DNA of 64,000 nucleotides from positions 141,251 to 205,250 of the forward strand of contig NZ_VHIZ01000036.1 of NCBI RefSeq assembly GCF_006494375.1, given 5' to 3'. Below are positions 17,323 to 26,104 of the stretch, piece after piece (position 1 is the stretch's first letter; each line of letters starts with the position of its first letter). A program made the translations under genes and the position numbers. The DNA comes from Pantoea anthophila (lineage in GTDB: Bacteria; Pseudomonadota; Gammaproteobacteria; Enterobacterales; Enterobacteriaceae). A model generated the notes under the pieces. The model was not told the DNA's origin, did not search any database, and saw only the letters and a program-made list of their open reading frames with translations.

Positions 17323-17535
17323 TTAGAGACCAACAACGTTCGCAGCAGCTGGGCCTTTGGCGCCATTTTCTACTGTGAATTCAACTTGCTGACCTTCGTC
17401 TAATGAACGGAAATCGGTGCCCTGGATTGCAGAGAAGTGTACGAATACATCTTTGCTGCCGTCCTGAGGAGAGATGAAACCGAAGCCTTTCTCTGCGTTA
17501 AACCATTTAACGGTACCGCGAATTTTGTTAGACAT
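17323..17535 (-). CDS. CspA-family cold-shock protein
   Basis: A 70-residue single-stranded nucleic-acid chaperone with RNP1 (KGFGFI, 16-21) and RNP2 (VFVHF, 30-34). The AAGGA site seven bases before the ATG is canonical. The specific paralogue (cspA, cspB, cspG or cspE) cannot be set by sequence alone. A long leader upstream and the YmcF-like ORF nine bases downstream favour a cold-inducible member. Confidence 0.93.
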   Translation of the reverse strand: MSNKIRGTVKWFNAEKGFGFISPQDGSKDVFVHFSAIQGTDFRSLDEGQQVEFTVENGAKGPAAANVVGL

Positions 17536-17705
17536 GCTTAAATCCTTAATATATCGAGCCTTCCGGCATAATGGCCTGAGAACAGATTTTAATCAGAACG
17601 TAAGAGAAGACTCAAAAAGAAGGGATGTCTCGCGACAAACTTAGAGATGAGAACTGCTTTGGTTACTTACTTTGATAGTGTCTGTTAATCAAACCGACGA
17701 TTCAT
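17536..17705 (-). promoter_or_regulatory. Long leader region of the csp transcript
   Basis: About 170 bases precede the csp start on the minus strand with no ORF, a typical length for cold-shock leaders that refold at low temperature. I could not find an exact cold box. Promoter-like AT-rich sequence lies near 17680-17720. Between 17705 and ivy (17852) I see nothing else. Confidence 0.4.
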
Positions 17706-17851
17706 TAAGCCACACTTAACCAGGTGGCGCAAGCCGCAATTGAAATTAATCTCAAATTGTGCGGCCGCCCGTTTCAGCGGGCCGGCATGCGGGGAAACGT
17801 CTCAGCGATGCGTCCCGCATGCCACTCTTCTGCTCTGTCTGCCAGCGTGAC

Positions 17852-18274
17852 TCAGGGTGCCAGGTCGCCATTCAGCTCGCTCAGCAGGCTATTGCGCATC
17901 CCACCCTCATCAGTGGGATCGAGGTTCAGCCAGGTCAGCGTCTGACGCCGACTTTTCTCATCATAATCGGAGTAGACGCCATGAATATCGCCCTTCTCCG
18001 GCGAGTAGAGGATGGCAATCGTCTGCGCCGGGCAGTTGTGTGGCTTACATCCCGACAGCGCCTGATACTTCACCCCCTTAATGGTGACCTCCGTGGCCGG
18101 GGTACTGGTGCCGCCCTGCTTAACCCATGCCGGAAAAGCGTGTGCCGCGATGAGCTTGTGATACGCCTGGCCGGTCTGTTTGTTCTGGATAAAATCATAC
18201 AGATAGGTTGGGGCCGCGGCACTCGCGAACAGCGGAACGGCAGCCAGCACCGCCGCGATAACACCTCTTTTCAT
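17852..18274 (-). CDS. ivy: Periplasmic C-type lysozyme inhibitor Ivy
   Basis: A 140-residue protein with a signal peptide (about 1-20, ending FASAAA). It has the inhibitory loop CKPHNC at 76-81, which corresponds to the CKPHDC loop that plugs the lysozyme active site. It protects peptidoglycan from host and environmental C-type lysozymes. In E. coli ivy is next to fadE; here it sits between csp and the prophage remnant, about 21 kb from fadE. Confidence 0.9.
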   Translation of the reverse strand: MKRGVIAAVLAAVPLFASAAAPTYLYDFIQNKQTGQAYHKLIAAHAFPAWVKQGGTSTPATEVTIKGVKYQALSGCKPHNCPAQTIAILYSPEKGDIHGVYSDYDEKSRRQTLTWLNLDPTDEGGMRNSLLSELNGDLAP

Positions 18275-18386
18275 CCTCTTTTTCTCCTCATATCTGGGTT
18301 TTATCTGCGCTGACCATGACCTTATCGGTTTTACCGCGCGCTGTCAGTATCGCCGGGGTGCCGTTGCGGTTTCTGACGGCCGATCA

Positions 18387-18413
18387 AAAAAGGGCGAGGC
18401 CGGAGCCTCGCCC
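18387..18413 (-). terminator. Terminator after the tailspike gene
   Basis: On the minus strand GGGCGAGGC-TCCG-GCCTCGCCC is followed by T6. It lies 16 bases past the tailspike stop. Confidence 0.9.
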
Positions 18414-18428
18414 AAAACATGCCGATCA

Positions 18429-20183
18429 TCAATCGTAGTAAGGGACCTTGCGGTCAACGCCGTTGATATTGATCAGCACAAACCCCGTTGGCGCGGTCTT
18501 GTTGGCGGGTGTTCCCGCTGCGGTAGCGAGTGTAACCACGCCTTTTTCGTTGGCCCCGATGCCCGCCAGTCCGTTGTGCATGCCGAAGCGTGCCGCGGGT
18601 TTCAGGGAGCCGACTTTGGTGACGTCTGTCACCACGGACATGTCGGACTGGAACAGCGAACAGGAGCCGGTGTCGAAACGGGTCGGCCCGGTGGTCTTCA
18701 GGTTGAACATCGTCTCGCCGCTGTTGGCTTTCAGCTTGACCCAGATAACGGCATAGGTAGTCCCTACCCGGCCATAGCGGATGTCCAGCACCGACGGCTG
18801 CCCCATGTGGTACGCATCGGCCCAGACCGTCTCCAGACGCTGCAGGTTGATCAGCGTCTTACCCGTACCGACGACGTTAACCGGCGAACCGGCGGTGCCG
18901 GAGGGCGTGGTGGCGTCCGCTTTCCCGATTAACTCCATCACCCACTGCTGGTTAGGCGCCGGGAAATAGAGCTGACCCAGCCGATACCAGTTATCGGTGT
19001 CGGTGTTGTTCACCACTTTATAGCCGCTGTAATAGCCAGCGCGCAGTGAACCGGTCAGGAAGGAGCCGTAGTTTTCATCCCGACGATAGCCATATTCAAA
19101 GGTCGACAGCCACTTATTGCCGGCCACGTCATTGGTGATTTTCGCCCCGGCCTGCAGGTTGATATGACGCATCAGAACGCGCGCATTGTTGAGATTGAGC
19201 GGCGTGCCGCAATCTTCAATGTTGAGCGTATCGATGGTCCAGCCGCCGTCCGACAGATCCCCCGGGTTGGTGGTGTGCTCAATCCAGACGTTGCGCATGA
19301 TCCCCTGGGTCACGCGCGGCATATAGAGCGTGGCGTCACCATAGCCCGACTGGAAGTTGGCGTTGCACAACTCAATCGCAGTTGAGTGGTCCCAGTTCCC
19401 CTTCGGTGTGTTTGACCAGCCAACATCAAACACGCGTGAGAAGGTGCTTGAGCTGTAGACCTGATCAAACTTACTGTCGAGCGTATCCTGCAGCTTAAAG
19501 ACGGTCCCGCCGGTGCTTTGCGCCTTGAAGCAGTAGATATTGACGATCTGGCCGCCCACAATCGTGTTTTCAAAGAACGGCTGAACGTTGCTGCACTGCT
19601 CTGGCGTGACGGTGACTTTAGCAGTGGTGTCGACGGTTCCGGCATTAGCCTGTCCATGCCAGCAGATGCCTTTGATAACGATTCGGCGCGCATTAACTTT
19701 AAATACCGTATTGGCGCTTTTGTCGGAAATGATGGTGGTACGCGGTGACGATCCGAGATCGCTGTCATCACCCTGGATACCAAAAAACGCCGTCTCCGTC
19801 GCGCTGAGATCGATGGGTGAAATCAGGAAGCGGCCACCCGGAAAACGCACCGGCAGCGATTTCACGTAGGTGTTATAGCTCTGTGTCCATGCCAGCATCC
19901 GCATAAAGGCGTCGGTATCATCGGTAACACCATCCCCTTTCGCACCGAAGTGCAGGATATTCACTTCAGTGGGATCGTTGATGGTGCGCTTCCAGTAGAA
20001 ACCGTTCCCCACCGCCACCGTACCCCCATCATCCTTCAGCGGGGTGGTGCTGAGGAAGCCGACAAAATCAGCGCCGCCACGGAAGCTGGAATCTTTGTCG
20101 TAATAACGTTTCAGGCTCGCCACTTCACCTGATTTTGGTGGGACTGTGGTACGCAGTTCAGCAAAAGAGTTAACTTCGATCAT
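18429..20183 (-). CDS. Phage tailspike-like beta-helix protein
   Basis: A 584-residue protein. Residues about 1-75 look like a particle-binding head. At 79-93 is the pectate-lyase/GH28 entry motif FGAKGDGVTDDTDAF, followed by a long region rich in short repeats typical of a right-handed beta helix. The C-terminus (FVLININGVDRKVPYYD) resembles trimeric tailspike ends. Such spikes bind or cleave capsule, exopolysaccharide or O-antigen. An AGGAGG site precedes the ATG. It is the last gene of a short lysis block; no head, tail-tube or terminase genes are nearby. Confidence 0.8.
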   Translation of the reverse strand: MIEVNSFAELRTTVPPKSGEVASLKRYYDKDSSFRGGADFVGFLSTTPLKDDGGTVAVGNGFYWKRTINDPTEVNILHFGAKGDGVTDDTDAFMRMLAWTQSYNTYVKSLPVRFPGGRFLISPIDLSATETAFFGIQGDDSDLGSSPRTTIISDKSANTVFKVNARRIVIKGICWHGQANAGTVDTTAKVTVTPEQCSNVQPFFENTIVGGQIVNIYCFKAQSTGGTVFKLQDTLDSKFDQVYSSSTFSRVFDVGWSNTPKGNWDHSTAIELCNANFQSGYGDATLYMPRVTQGIMRNVWIEHTTNPGDLSDGGWTIDTLNIEDCGTPLNLNNARVLMRHINLQAGAKITNDVAGNKWLSTFEYGYRRDENYGSFLTGSLRAGYYSGYKVVNNTDTDNWYRLGQLYFPAPNQQWVMELIGKADATTPSGTAGSPVNVVGTGKTLINLQRLETVWADAYHMGQPSVLDIRYGRVGTTYAVIWVKLKANSGETMFNLKTTGPTRFDTGSCSLFQSDMSVVTDVTKVGSLKPAARFGMHNGLAGIGANEKGVVTLATAAGTPANKTAPTGFVLININGVDRKVPYYD

Positions 20184-20230
20184 AGAATCCTCCTCAGGAT
20201 TACTGGGATATCGCGCTGACCATCAGCGCA

Positions 20231-20467
20231 CTACTTCGCCGCAGCCGGATGGCCGCAAAGGGTGTCCCACATGTCGTTGTGGGTGTTGATGGCGCGCACC
20301 GTACGAACGTCCATTTTTTGCGCGTCATCGCCGTAGGTATAAAGAGGGGAAAAAAGAACGCAGGCAGAGTCGGTGATCGCCACCGGCTCAGGGTTTGTGG
20401 TATTTCGACTGCTGCAGCTTGTCGCGAGCAGCAGCGTCATCAAGGCTGTGGTTATCAGTCGCCACAC
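20231..20467 (-). CDS. Rz1-like outer-membrane spanin lipoprotein
   Basis: A 78-residue protein with a lipoprotein signal (MWRLITTALMTLLLATSC, lipid-attachment C18). The tail has the INTHNDMWDTLC pattern seen in Rz1-like proteins of many phages. It starts inside the Rz-like gene in another frame (80-base overlap), the nested layout typical of Rz/Rz1 pairs. It would be the outer-membrane half of the spanin complex that fuses the two membranes at lysis. It is not notably proline-rich. Confidence 0.7.
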   Translation of the reverse strand: MWRLITTALMTLLLATSCSSRNTTNPEPVAITDSACVLFSPLYTYGDDAQKMDVRTVRAINTHNDMWDTLCGHPAAAK

Positions 20468-20681
20468 GGTTAGCCTCCTCGCGGTTATGTTGTTGCTGTT
20501 GCGCCACCGCAGTCACGCGGGCCGCCTCCTGTTGCGCGTTATCGACGTCGTTCCGCGCTTTTTGCTGCACTTTGCCCACTTTCCTGCCACCAAAATAAGT
20601 AGCCCCCAGTGCCGCAATAACGGCGGCCAGCGCGGCAAGCCAGCGCCAGCCGCCGCCCAGTAATGTTGTAATCAGCGTCAT
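20388..20681 (-). CDS. Rz-like inner-membrane spanin
   Basis: A 97-residue protein with one N-terminal membrane helix (about 12-30, LAALAAVIAALGATYFGG) and then a polar, Gln/Ala-rich coiled-coil region with an acidic/basic alternation. This is the i-spanin architecture, on the short side. Its ATG overlaps the holin stop by four bases and it contains the start of the Rz1-like gene. Confidence 0.7.
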   Translation of the reverse strand: MTLITTLLGGGWRWLAALAAVIAALGATYFGGRKVGKVQQKARNDVDNAQQEAARVTAVAQQQQHNREEANRVATDNHSLDDAAARDKLQQSKYHKP

Positions 20682-21025
20682 GGCTGCGTTCCTCCGGCCT
20701 TCTGCTTCTCGTTCAGCAGGTTTTTCTGACGAACAAACTGGGCGATGACGCCCATCGCCACCATGAAGGCGCCGACCAGCCCCAGATAGTTGTGCGGCAG
20801 AATCGTTTTGACGTCCTCCGGCAGCACGCTCCAGGCATCAACGGCGGCAGAAGGAAAGGATTGCGCCCAGGCGCTGAGCATCGATCCCAGCGACGCCAGC
20901 CAGACTGACCAGGTTCTGAAGAGCAGGCGGGCGTGCGAGACAAACTGGAGGGTGGTGAAACGCTGCAACAGCAGCAGGATGATGATCGCCGTCAGCACGG
21001 CGACCAGAAACATGAGCCATCTCAT
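20678..21025 (-). CDS. Phage holin
   Basis: A 115-residue protein from the ATG at 21025, which overlaps the endolysin stop (ATGA) and follows GGGGGTT. It has an N-terminal hydrophobic helix (MRWLMFLVAVLTAIIILLLL) and further hydrophobic stretches (WLASLGSML, GLVGAFMVAMGVIAQFV). The SVWLASLG ... LPHNYLGLVGAFMVAMGVIAQF pattern is familiar from lambdoid-type holins. It would permeabilise the inner membrane to release the endolysin. Confidence 0.75.
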   Translation of the reverse strand: MRWLMFLVAVLTAIIILLLLQRFTTLQFVSHARLLFRTWSVWLASLGSMLSAWAQSFPSAAVDAWSVLPEDVKTILPHNYLGLVGAFMVAMGVIAQFVRQKNLLNEKQKAGGTQP

Positions 21026-21489
21026 AGCAACCCCCTGTAAACCGCATAGGTTCCGCTGCGCATCATCTCGGCGTGACGTCTGGCCCGGCCCGGTGTCTGA
21101 CGGGCCCACAGGCTGTTCATCATCGCGTCCGCCGCCTCATCAAACTTCTCAGCCACAATGGCGCTGAGCATGTTTTTAAACTGCATGACCCCGTCGACGC
21201 CCAGCTGATACGCCATGCTCAGCAACACATCGGTGCGGGCGTCATTGCACTTTGCCAGCGCGTTACGCAGCAGTTCCCGGCTCTGCATCTCCTGAATTTT
21301 GTTTTCGAGAATGCACTGCTTCCAGACATCCCCGACGCGCCGTGGCACCCGGAACGCATAGTTGTTCAGCGAAGCGCCCTTGGGTCCGATGCGGATGCCA
21401 CCGGCCACCGTGGGGAACCCCAGCGTGTCGAGGTAAGGCGCGTCGACATACCCTTCTTCAAAGTTCAGTACTGCGATTATCTGGCTCAT
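21022..21489 (-). CDS. GH24 endolysin (T4-type lysozyme)
   Basis: A 155-residue muramidase. The GH24 catalytic triad E-8aa-D-5aa-T is visible at E12, D21 and T27 (EEGYVDAPYLDTLGFPT). There is no signal peptide, so it needs the adjacent holin. It is the first gene of a four-gene overlapping lysis cassette. The reading frame is intact with no missing catalytic residue. Confidence 0.88.
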   Translation of the reverse strand: MSQIIAVLNFEEGYVDAPYLDTLGFPTVAGGIRIGPKGASLNNYAFRVPRRVGDVWKQCILENKIQEMQSRELLRNALAKCNDARTDVLLSMAYQLGVDGVMQFKNMLSAIVAEKFDEAADAMMNSLWARQTPGRARRHAEMMRSGTYAVYRGLL

Positions 21490-21692
21490 AACGACTCCTC
21501 AATGGCGGGTTAAACCCATTCAGCCCTGTGAACAGAAATACATAACGCCCACTGATCATTACCCTGTCCGGCGCAGCAGAATGCCCTGCTCACCCTGCAG
21601 CAAAACTGAACAGTAATTCAGCAGATTACGCCCAGCGAAAGCTGGAGAACGCAAAGCGTTATCCGGAACGAAAAGGTGTGTTTTTTTGCGCT

Positions 21693-21971
21693 TCAGCTCA
21701 CGGCGTAGAGATGGACGTGAGGCAGACAGCAGTTGTCGAAAGCGGGAGTTTCTTTGCTGATGATGCGGGGTGCAGTAATCGCGCGATCCACGCGCGGGAT
21801 AACCTGACGCTGGCAGATTTGTTCTGCGCGCCGCAGGCCAGGTGTTTCAGCTGGAGAGTTCAGGGCCTGGTCGATACTCTGTTTCAGGCTGCTGAGAGGT
21901 TGGCGCCGCCGATGGCGACGAGTACGTGCGTTGCCCACAAAAACGCTTTTGCCATAGTGAATTATCGCCAT
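21693..21971 (-). CDS. Small Arg-rich prophage protein of unknown function
   Basis: A 92-residue frame starting at an ATG eight bases from a near-perfect AGGAGG ribosome site. It contains an Arg-rich patch (NARTRRHRRRQPLSSLKQSI) and a Cys-Cys pair near the end. The frame stays open upstream to an ATG at 22214 (173 residues), and proteins with that longer N-terminus have, as I recall, been annotated Icd-like or Ash in prophages; I cannot confirm this. It lies between the endolysin and the repressor. Confidence 0.45.
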   Translation of the reverse strand: MAIIHYGKSVFVGNARTRRHRRRQPLSSLKQSIDQALNSPAETPGLRRAEQICQRQVIPRVDRAITAPRIISKETPAFDNCCLPHVHLYAVS

Positions 21972-22394
21972 AACTCCTCCTGTGAATGAGTCTTTGGCGA
22001 TGGGGTGGCAGGCGCGAGCTTTCGGCGAACCGAACGGGCCCGAATGTCGCGATTCACGATCGCACGCTCGCCCCCCGGCTGCGTTAGCAGCCAGGTGGAA
22101 AGTAAGCGAAGGGGAAATAAACGGCATCTGACGACGCTGCATTTTGCGCATCCACCCCATCCCAAAGTTCACTGACTTTTGGGTGGTATGATTCGCGCTT
22201 GTGCAGCGCCTCAATTGTTTAAGAGCGGCTCATCCCTGAAAGAACGGCGTTGTTCATCCATATCCAAATTATTAACAGGTTCTTATGCATTATCAAACAC
22301 TGTTGGTTAATTTTTTATTTACCACTGGTTAAATTTATGAATTTATGCCGATTATTTTTTTGCGGCCCGCCTGAGAAACGCCATAAAGGCGGGC
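21972..22394. other. Region between small prophage gene and repressor
   Basis: No confident second gene. Long overlapping open frames exist on both strands at 21970-22200, together with a GC-rich patch. From about 22240 it becomes AT-rich. TGGTTAA occurs twice (about 22307 and 22326) and again on the opposite strand near the repressor start (about 23120), and these could be repressor half-sites. No tRNA or integrase is seen. Confidence 0.35.
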
Positions 22395-23126
22395 TCAGCC
22401 GAGGATTTGATACTGTCGCGCCTGGCTCATGATCACTTTTGCCAGAACCTTCAGGCTGGTGACGTCATCATGATTGAGATACCAGGTCTCATAACGTTTA
22501 TTGTCTGATATCACAGCAATTTTCTTATGCTGAAGTTGCAGACGCTTGAGGTAGAGCTGCTCGTCAAGGGTAAAGATGTAGATGCCGTCGCCATCAAACA
22601 TCCGCACGCTGATATCGACAAACAGCTGATCGCGCGGCGCAAAGGTGTCCGCCATCGAGTCGCTGTTAATCGCGATTAACCGGATGTTTTCCGCCGGGCG
22701 ACCGTTGAACAGCACCCGCGCCTCATCCGGGCCATATTCAATCGCCTGGATGGTTTCGACAAACTCGTCCCGCGCGGGCAGGCCCGCCGCACTGCGCTGA
22801 CCAATGTCCAGACTGTCCACCCGGAACACATTTTTCCGGGCGGCAAACGTGTTCAGCGTCACCGGCTCTGCGGGTTGATCCATCCCATATTGCAGCCACT
22901 CCACCCGGACGCCCAGCAGCTCGCTGAGCGCCAGTAAGTTGCCATCATCAGGCACTGACTGCGCGTTAAACCACTTCCACACTCCCGGCGTTGAAATTTT
23001 ACAGCCCTGCTTCTGCAGGGCGCTGGCAACCTGTTTGTTCCGTCCATGTCCGGCAATGCCGGCACTCTCACAGGCCGCTATCAGCCTGGCGGTGAAAGCT
23101 TGTTTTGTACTTTCTTTTTTAACCAT
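22395..23126 (-). CDS. Phage CI-type repressor (HTH plus S24 peptidase)
   Basis: A 243-residue repressor. An N-terminal helix-turn-helix domain spans about 8-80 (NKQVASALQKQG, ISTPGVWKWFN). A LexA/CI-type S24 domain has nucleophile S157 (INSDSMADTF) and general-base K194 (LYLKR). An Ala-Gly pair at 114-115 (SAAGLP), 42 residues before the serine, is a plausible RecA-stimulated cleavage site, so the prophage remnant could still respond to DNA damage. Its own operators were not identified with certainty. Confidence 0.88.
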   Translation of the reverse strand: MVKKESTKQAFTARLIAACESAGIAGHGRNKQVASALQKQGCKISTPGVWKWFNAQSVPDDGNLLALSELLGVRVEWLQYGMDQPAEPVTLNTFAARKNVFRVDSLDIGQRSAAGLPARDEFVETIQAIEYGPDEARVLFNGRPAENIRLIAINSDSMADTFAPRDQLFVDISVRMFDGDGIYIFTLDEQLYLKRLQLQHKKIAVISDNKRYETWYLNHDDVTSLKVLAKVIMSQARQYQILG

Positions 23127-23439
23127 TAGTTAATAATCAGCCATAGAAGAGATACTGGATGTTATTTTCATTATTGCTACCAGTTCATTTTATATTACCG
23201 CTCGTTTACTACCTAACCGCTTTATCAAGCGTTCCTGATTATCATTATCCGCTTCAGCCTGCGACGGGACAAAAAATATTGCCTCAGGCCGCATAGCGCC
23301 TTGTGTTTCAGGAATGTTCCGTAAGAAATTGCGTGAAATTCAGCCAGCAATCTGGCCTGCGATAAGGTGACCGGAACGGAATTGAAACTGAAGCGCAGAA
23401 AATCCTATCTTTCACTGGCCCGAAAAAGAGACGCTAAAA
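23127..23439. other. AT-rich spacer between repressor and proA
   Basis: No gene, tRNA or integrase was found. The 100 bases nearest the repressor are AT-rich and should contain its promoter. In E. coli tRNA-Thr (thrW), a known phage site, lies next to proA; I find no tRNA-like sequence here. Confidence 0.5.
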
Positions 23440-23471
23440 AAAACGGGAGCCTGTAAAAGACTCCCGTTTTG
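23440..23471 (-). terminator. Terminator of proBA
   Basis: The seven-base stem ACGGGAG / CTCCCGT with A/T-rich flanks reads on the minus strand as a hairpin followed by a run of T. It lies 17 bases past the proA stop. Confidence 0.85.
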
Positions 23472-23487
23472 TTAAAAATTATCGCAA

Positions 23488-24741
23488 TTATGAGCGGAGC
23501 GTATCGTCGCCCCAGGCTATCCATTTATAGGTGGTCAGCGCCTCTAATCCCATCGGACCGCGCGCATGCAGTTTCTGCGTACTCACTGCCACTTCAGCCC
23601 CCAGACCGAACTGCCCGCCATCGGTGAAGCGGGTGCTGGCGTTGACATAGACGGCTGACGAGTCAACCTGGCGTACAAAGCGCATTGCCTTGCGGGTGTC
23701 GCGGGTCAGAATGGCATCCGAGTGCTGCGTGCCGTGCGTGCGGATGTGATCAATCGCCTCATCCATATTCGCCACTAACCGGACGTTGAGATCCAGCGAC
23801 AGCCACTCGTCGTCATACTGCTGCGGATTGACCAGCGAGACCGATGCCGGCCCCTGCTGCAGCTGCGCCAGCACGTTGCTGTCAGCATGCAGCGCGATCG
23901 CCTCCTGCGCCATACGCGCGCTGAAAGCGGGCAGGAAACGATCGGCCATAGCCTGATCCACCAGCAGAGTCTCCAGCGAGTTACAGGCGCTGGGACGCTG
24001 TTTCTTGGCGTTGACGATCAGATCAAGCGCCGGTTCGATCGCCATCGTCTCATCAATGTAGATATGGCAGACGCCGATGCCGCCGGTGATCACCGGAATG
24101 GTGGAGTTTTCCCGGCACAGCTTGTGCAGGCCAGCTCCGCCGCGCGGGATCAGCATATCGACGTAGCGATCCAGCTTCAGCAGCTGATTCACCAGTTCAC
24201 GATCGGGGTTCTCAATGGCCTGAACAATTGCCGCCGGTAGTCCGTGCTGTTGCAGCGCCTTCTGGATCACCCGCACGGTGGCCGCATTGGTGCGCCAGGT
24301 CTCTTTTCCGCCGCGCAGAATCGCGGCGTTACCGGTTTTCAGGCAGAGGCTGGCAACATCCACGGTGACGTTTGGCCGCGCCTCATAAATCACGGCCACC
24401 ACACCCAGCGGCACACGACGACGTTCGATGCGCAACCCGCTGTCGAGCTGCCCGCCATCAATGAGCTGGCCGACCGGATCGGCGAGCTGGCAGACTTTGC
24501 GCACATCGCTGGCAATGCTGCTCAGCCGCTCCGGATTGAGCGTCAGCCGATCCATCAGCGCGGCGCTCATGCCATTCTGACGCGCATCGGCTAAGTCCAG
24601 CGCGTTAGCCGCCAGAATCTCGGCGCTTTCCGCCTCCAGGTAGTCGGCAATGGTCATCAGCACCTGGTTCTTTTCCGCCGTCGACAGATCGGCCACGGTA
24701 TACGCTGCGGCACGCGCCGCTTTTCCCATCTCTTCAAGCAT
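23488..24741 (-). CDS. proA: Gamma-glutamyl phosphate reductase
   Basis: A 417-residue aldehyde-dehydrogenase-superfamily enzyme that reduces gamma-glutamyl phosphate to glutamate semialdehyde in proline synthesis. The N-terminus [14 protein letters not shown] and the catalytic cysteine context ([14 protein letters not shown]) match E. coli ProA, as does its length. It is 10 bases downstream of proB in the same operon. Confidence 0.97.
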   Translation of the reverse strand: MLEEMGKAARAAAYTVADLSTAEKNQVLMTIADYLEAESAEILAANALDLADARQNGMSAALMDRLTLNPERLSSIASDVRKVCQLADPVGQLIDGGQLDSGLRIERRRVPLGVVAVIYEARPNVTVDVASLCLKTGNAAILRGGKETWRTNAATVRVIQKALQQHGLPAAIVQAIENPDRELVNQLLKLDRYVDMLIPRGGAGLHKLCRENSTIPVITGGIGVCHIYIDETMAIEPALDLIVNAKKQRPSACNSLETLLVDQAMADRFLPAFSARMAQEAIALHADSNVLAQLQQGPASVSLVNPQQYDDEWLSLDLNVRLVANMDEAIDHIRTHGTQHSDAILTRDTRKAMRFVRQVDSSAVYVNASTRFTDGGQFGLGAEVAVSTQKLHARGPMGLEALTTYKWIAWGDDTLRS

Positions 24742-24751
24742 TGTCCGCTCC

Positions 24752-25855
24752 TTAACTGACGATCATGTCGTCGCGGTGAACCGCCACCGGGCCATATTCA
24801 TAACCCAGAATGTCGCTGATCTGCTGGCTGTGATGCCCGGCGATCATCCGCATTGCGTCGCTGTTGTAGCGTGAAACCCCGTGGGCGATGTCCCTGCCCT
24901 GCAGGCTGCGAATGCGGATCACTTCACCGCGCGAGAAATTTCCCTGGATGGCGCGGATCCCTTTCGGCAGCAGCGAGCTGCCGCGTTCGATGATGGCCGC
25001 CAGCGCACCATCATCGACGGTCAGCTCACCGGCCGGGGGTGCCCCGAAAATCCAGCGCTTGCGGTTTTCCAGCGGCGATTGCTGCGCATGGAAGCGCGTG
25101 CCCACCGGTTTCCCCTCAATCACATCGCTGATCACGCCGGTGCGGCTGCCTGACGCGATGATGACGTCGATGCCGGCGCGACAGGCCACATCCGCGGCCT
25201 GAAGCTTGGTTGACATTCCGCCGGTGCCCAGCCCGGAGACGCTGCCGCCTGCTAAGGAACGTAACGCGTCATCAATCACATGGACATCACTGATCAGCTC
25301 AGCGTCGGGATTATTGCGCGGATCGGCGGTGAACAGTCCCTGCTGATCGGTCAGCAGCAGCAGCTTGTCGGCTCCGCCAAGCATCGCCGCCAGCGCCGAG
25401 AGGTTGTCGTTGTCACCCACTTTGATTTCCGCGGTGGCGACGGCGTCGTTCTCGTTGATGACCGGCACAATGTGGTTGTCCAGCAGCGCACGCAGCGTGT
25501 CGCGGGCATTGAGGAAGCGTTCGCGATCTTCCATGTCGGCGCGGGTCAGAAGCATCTGGCCGATATGGATTCCGTAGATAGAGAAAAGCTGTTCCCACAG
25601 CTGAATCAGACGGCTCTGCCCCACCGCAGCCAGCAGCTGCTTTGAGGCGATGGTCGGCGGCAGTTCGGGGTAACCCAGATGTTCGCGTCCGGCGGCCATT
25701 GCGCCGGAGGTGACGATCACAATGCGGTGGCCTGCGGCGTGCTGCTGCGCACACTGCCGAACCAGTTCCACCATGTGCGCCCGATTTAACCGGCGCGATC
25801 CGCCGGTAAGAACGCTGGTACCCAACTTGACCACTAAGGTCTGACTGCCACTCAT
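24752..25855 (-). CDS. proB: Glutamate 5-kinase
   Basis: A 367-residue enzyme, the same length as in E. coli, catalysing the first, proline-inhibited step of proline synthesis. It has an amino-acid-kinase domain ([32 protein letters not shown]) and a C-terminal PUA domain from about residue 275. It is divergent from phoE, as in E. coli. Confidence 0.97.
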   Translation of the reverse strand: MSGSQTLVVKLGTSVLTGGSRRLNRAHMVELVRQCAQQHAAGHRIVIVTSGAMAAGREHLGYPELPPTIASKQLLAAVGQSRLIQLWEQLFSIYGIHIGQMLLTRADMEDRERFLNARDTLRALLDNHIVPVINENDAVATAEIKVGDNDNLSALAAMLGGADKLLLLTDQQGLFTADPRNNPDAELISDVHVIDDALRSLAGGSVSGLGTGGMSTKLQAADVACRAGIDVIIASGSRTGVISDVIEGKPVGTRFHAQQSPLENRKRWIFGAPPAGELTVDDGALAAIIERGSSLLPKGIRAIQGNFSRGEVIRIRSLQGRDIAHGVSRYNSDAMRMIAGHHSQQISDILGYEYGPVAVHRDDMIVS

Positions 25856-26000
25856 ATTTCCTGCCGTAGTGAAAAATTTTTACGAAAGGACGTTTTAACA
25901 GGAGTCGATAAGGAAGCCAACAGCCAGCGGGGGAAAAGCACGAAATTACGCGGACAGGGGCGTAGACCAAAAGTTCACCGTTAACAAGAAATCAGGAAAA

Positions 26001-26018
26001 ACGTCATAAAAAGTTCAT
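26001..26018 (+). promoter_or_regulatory. Candidate Pho box before the porin gene
   Basis: ACGTCATAAAAAGTTCAT matches the Pho box CTGTCATAAAWCTGTCAY at about 12 of 18 positions, including both TCAT cores at 11-base spacing. It lies 87 bases before the ATG. This supports phosphate-starvation control by PhoB, but is not proof. Confidence 0.45.
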
Positions 26019-26104
26019 CTCGGACGGGTAAAAAGTCGGTGCTTTACAAAAACTTTCATTTTTTTACGGCGTTCACACGGCGCTCACATTGGGATTGATA
26101 GCAA

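Noticed and set aside
21606..21621. CTGAACAGTAATTCAG, a CTG-N10-CAG LexA-like site upstream of the endolysin
   Set aside because: It lacks the CTGT/ACAG core bases and the AT-alternating centre, and CTG-N10-CAG occurs often by chance. Kept only as a weak possibility for damage control of the lysis genes.
23127..23487. Possible tRNA-Thr or attachment site between the prophage remnant and proA
   Set aside because: No tRNA arms, no anticodon loop and no tRNA 3'-end sequence could be found, although E. coli has thrW here.
26072..26092. Direct repeats GCGTTCACAC and GCGCTCACAT just before the porin start, considered as a Pho box
   Set aside because: They lie within 35 bases of the ATG, too close for an activator site, and match only TCAC; the 26001-26018 site is better placed.
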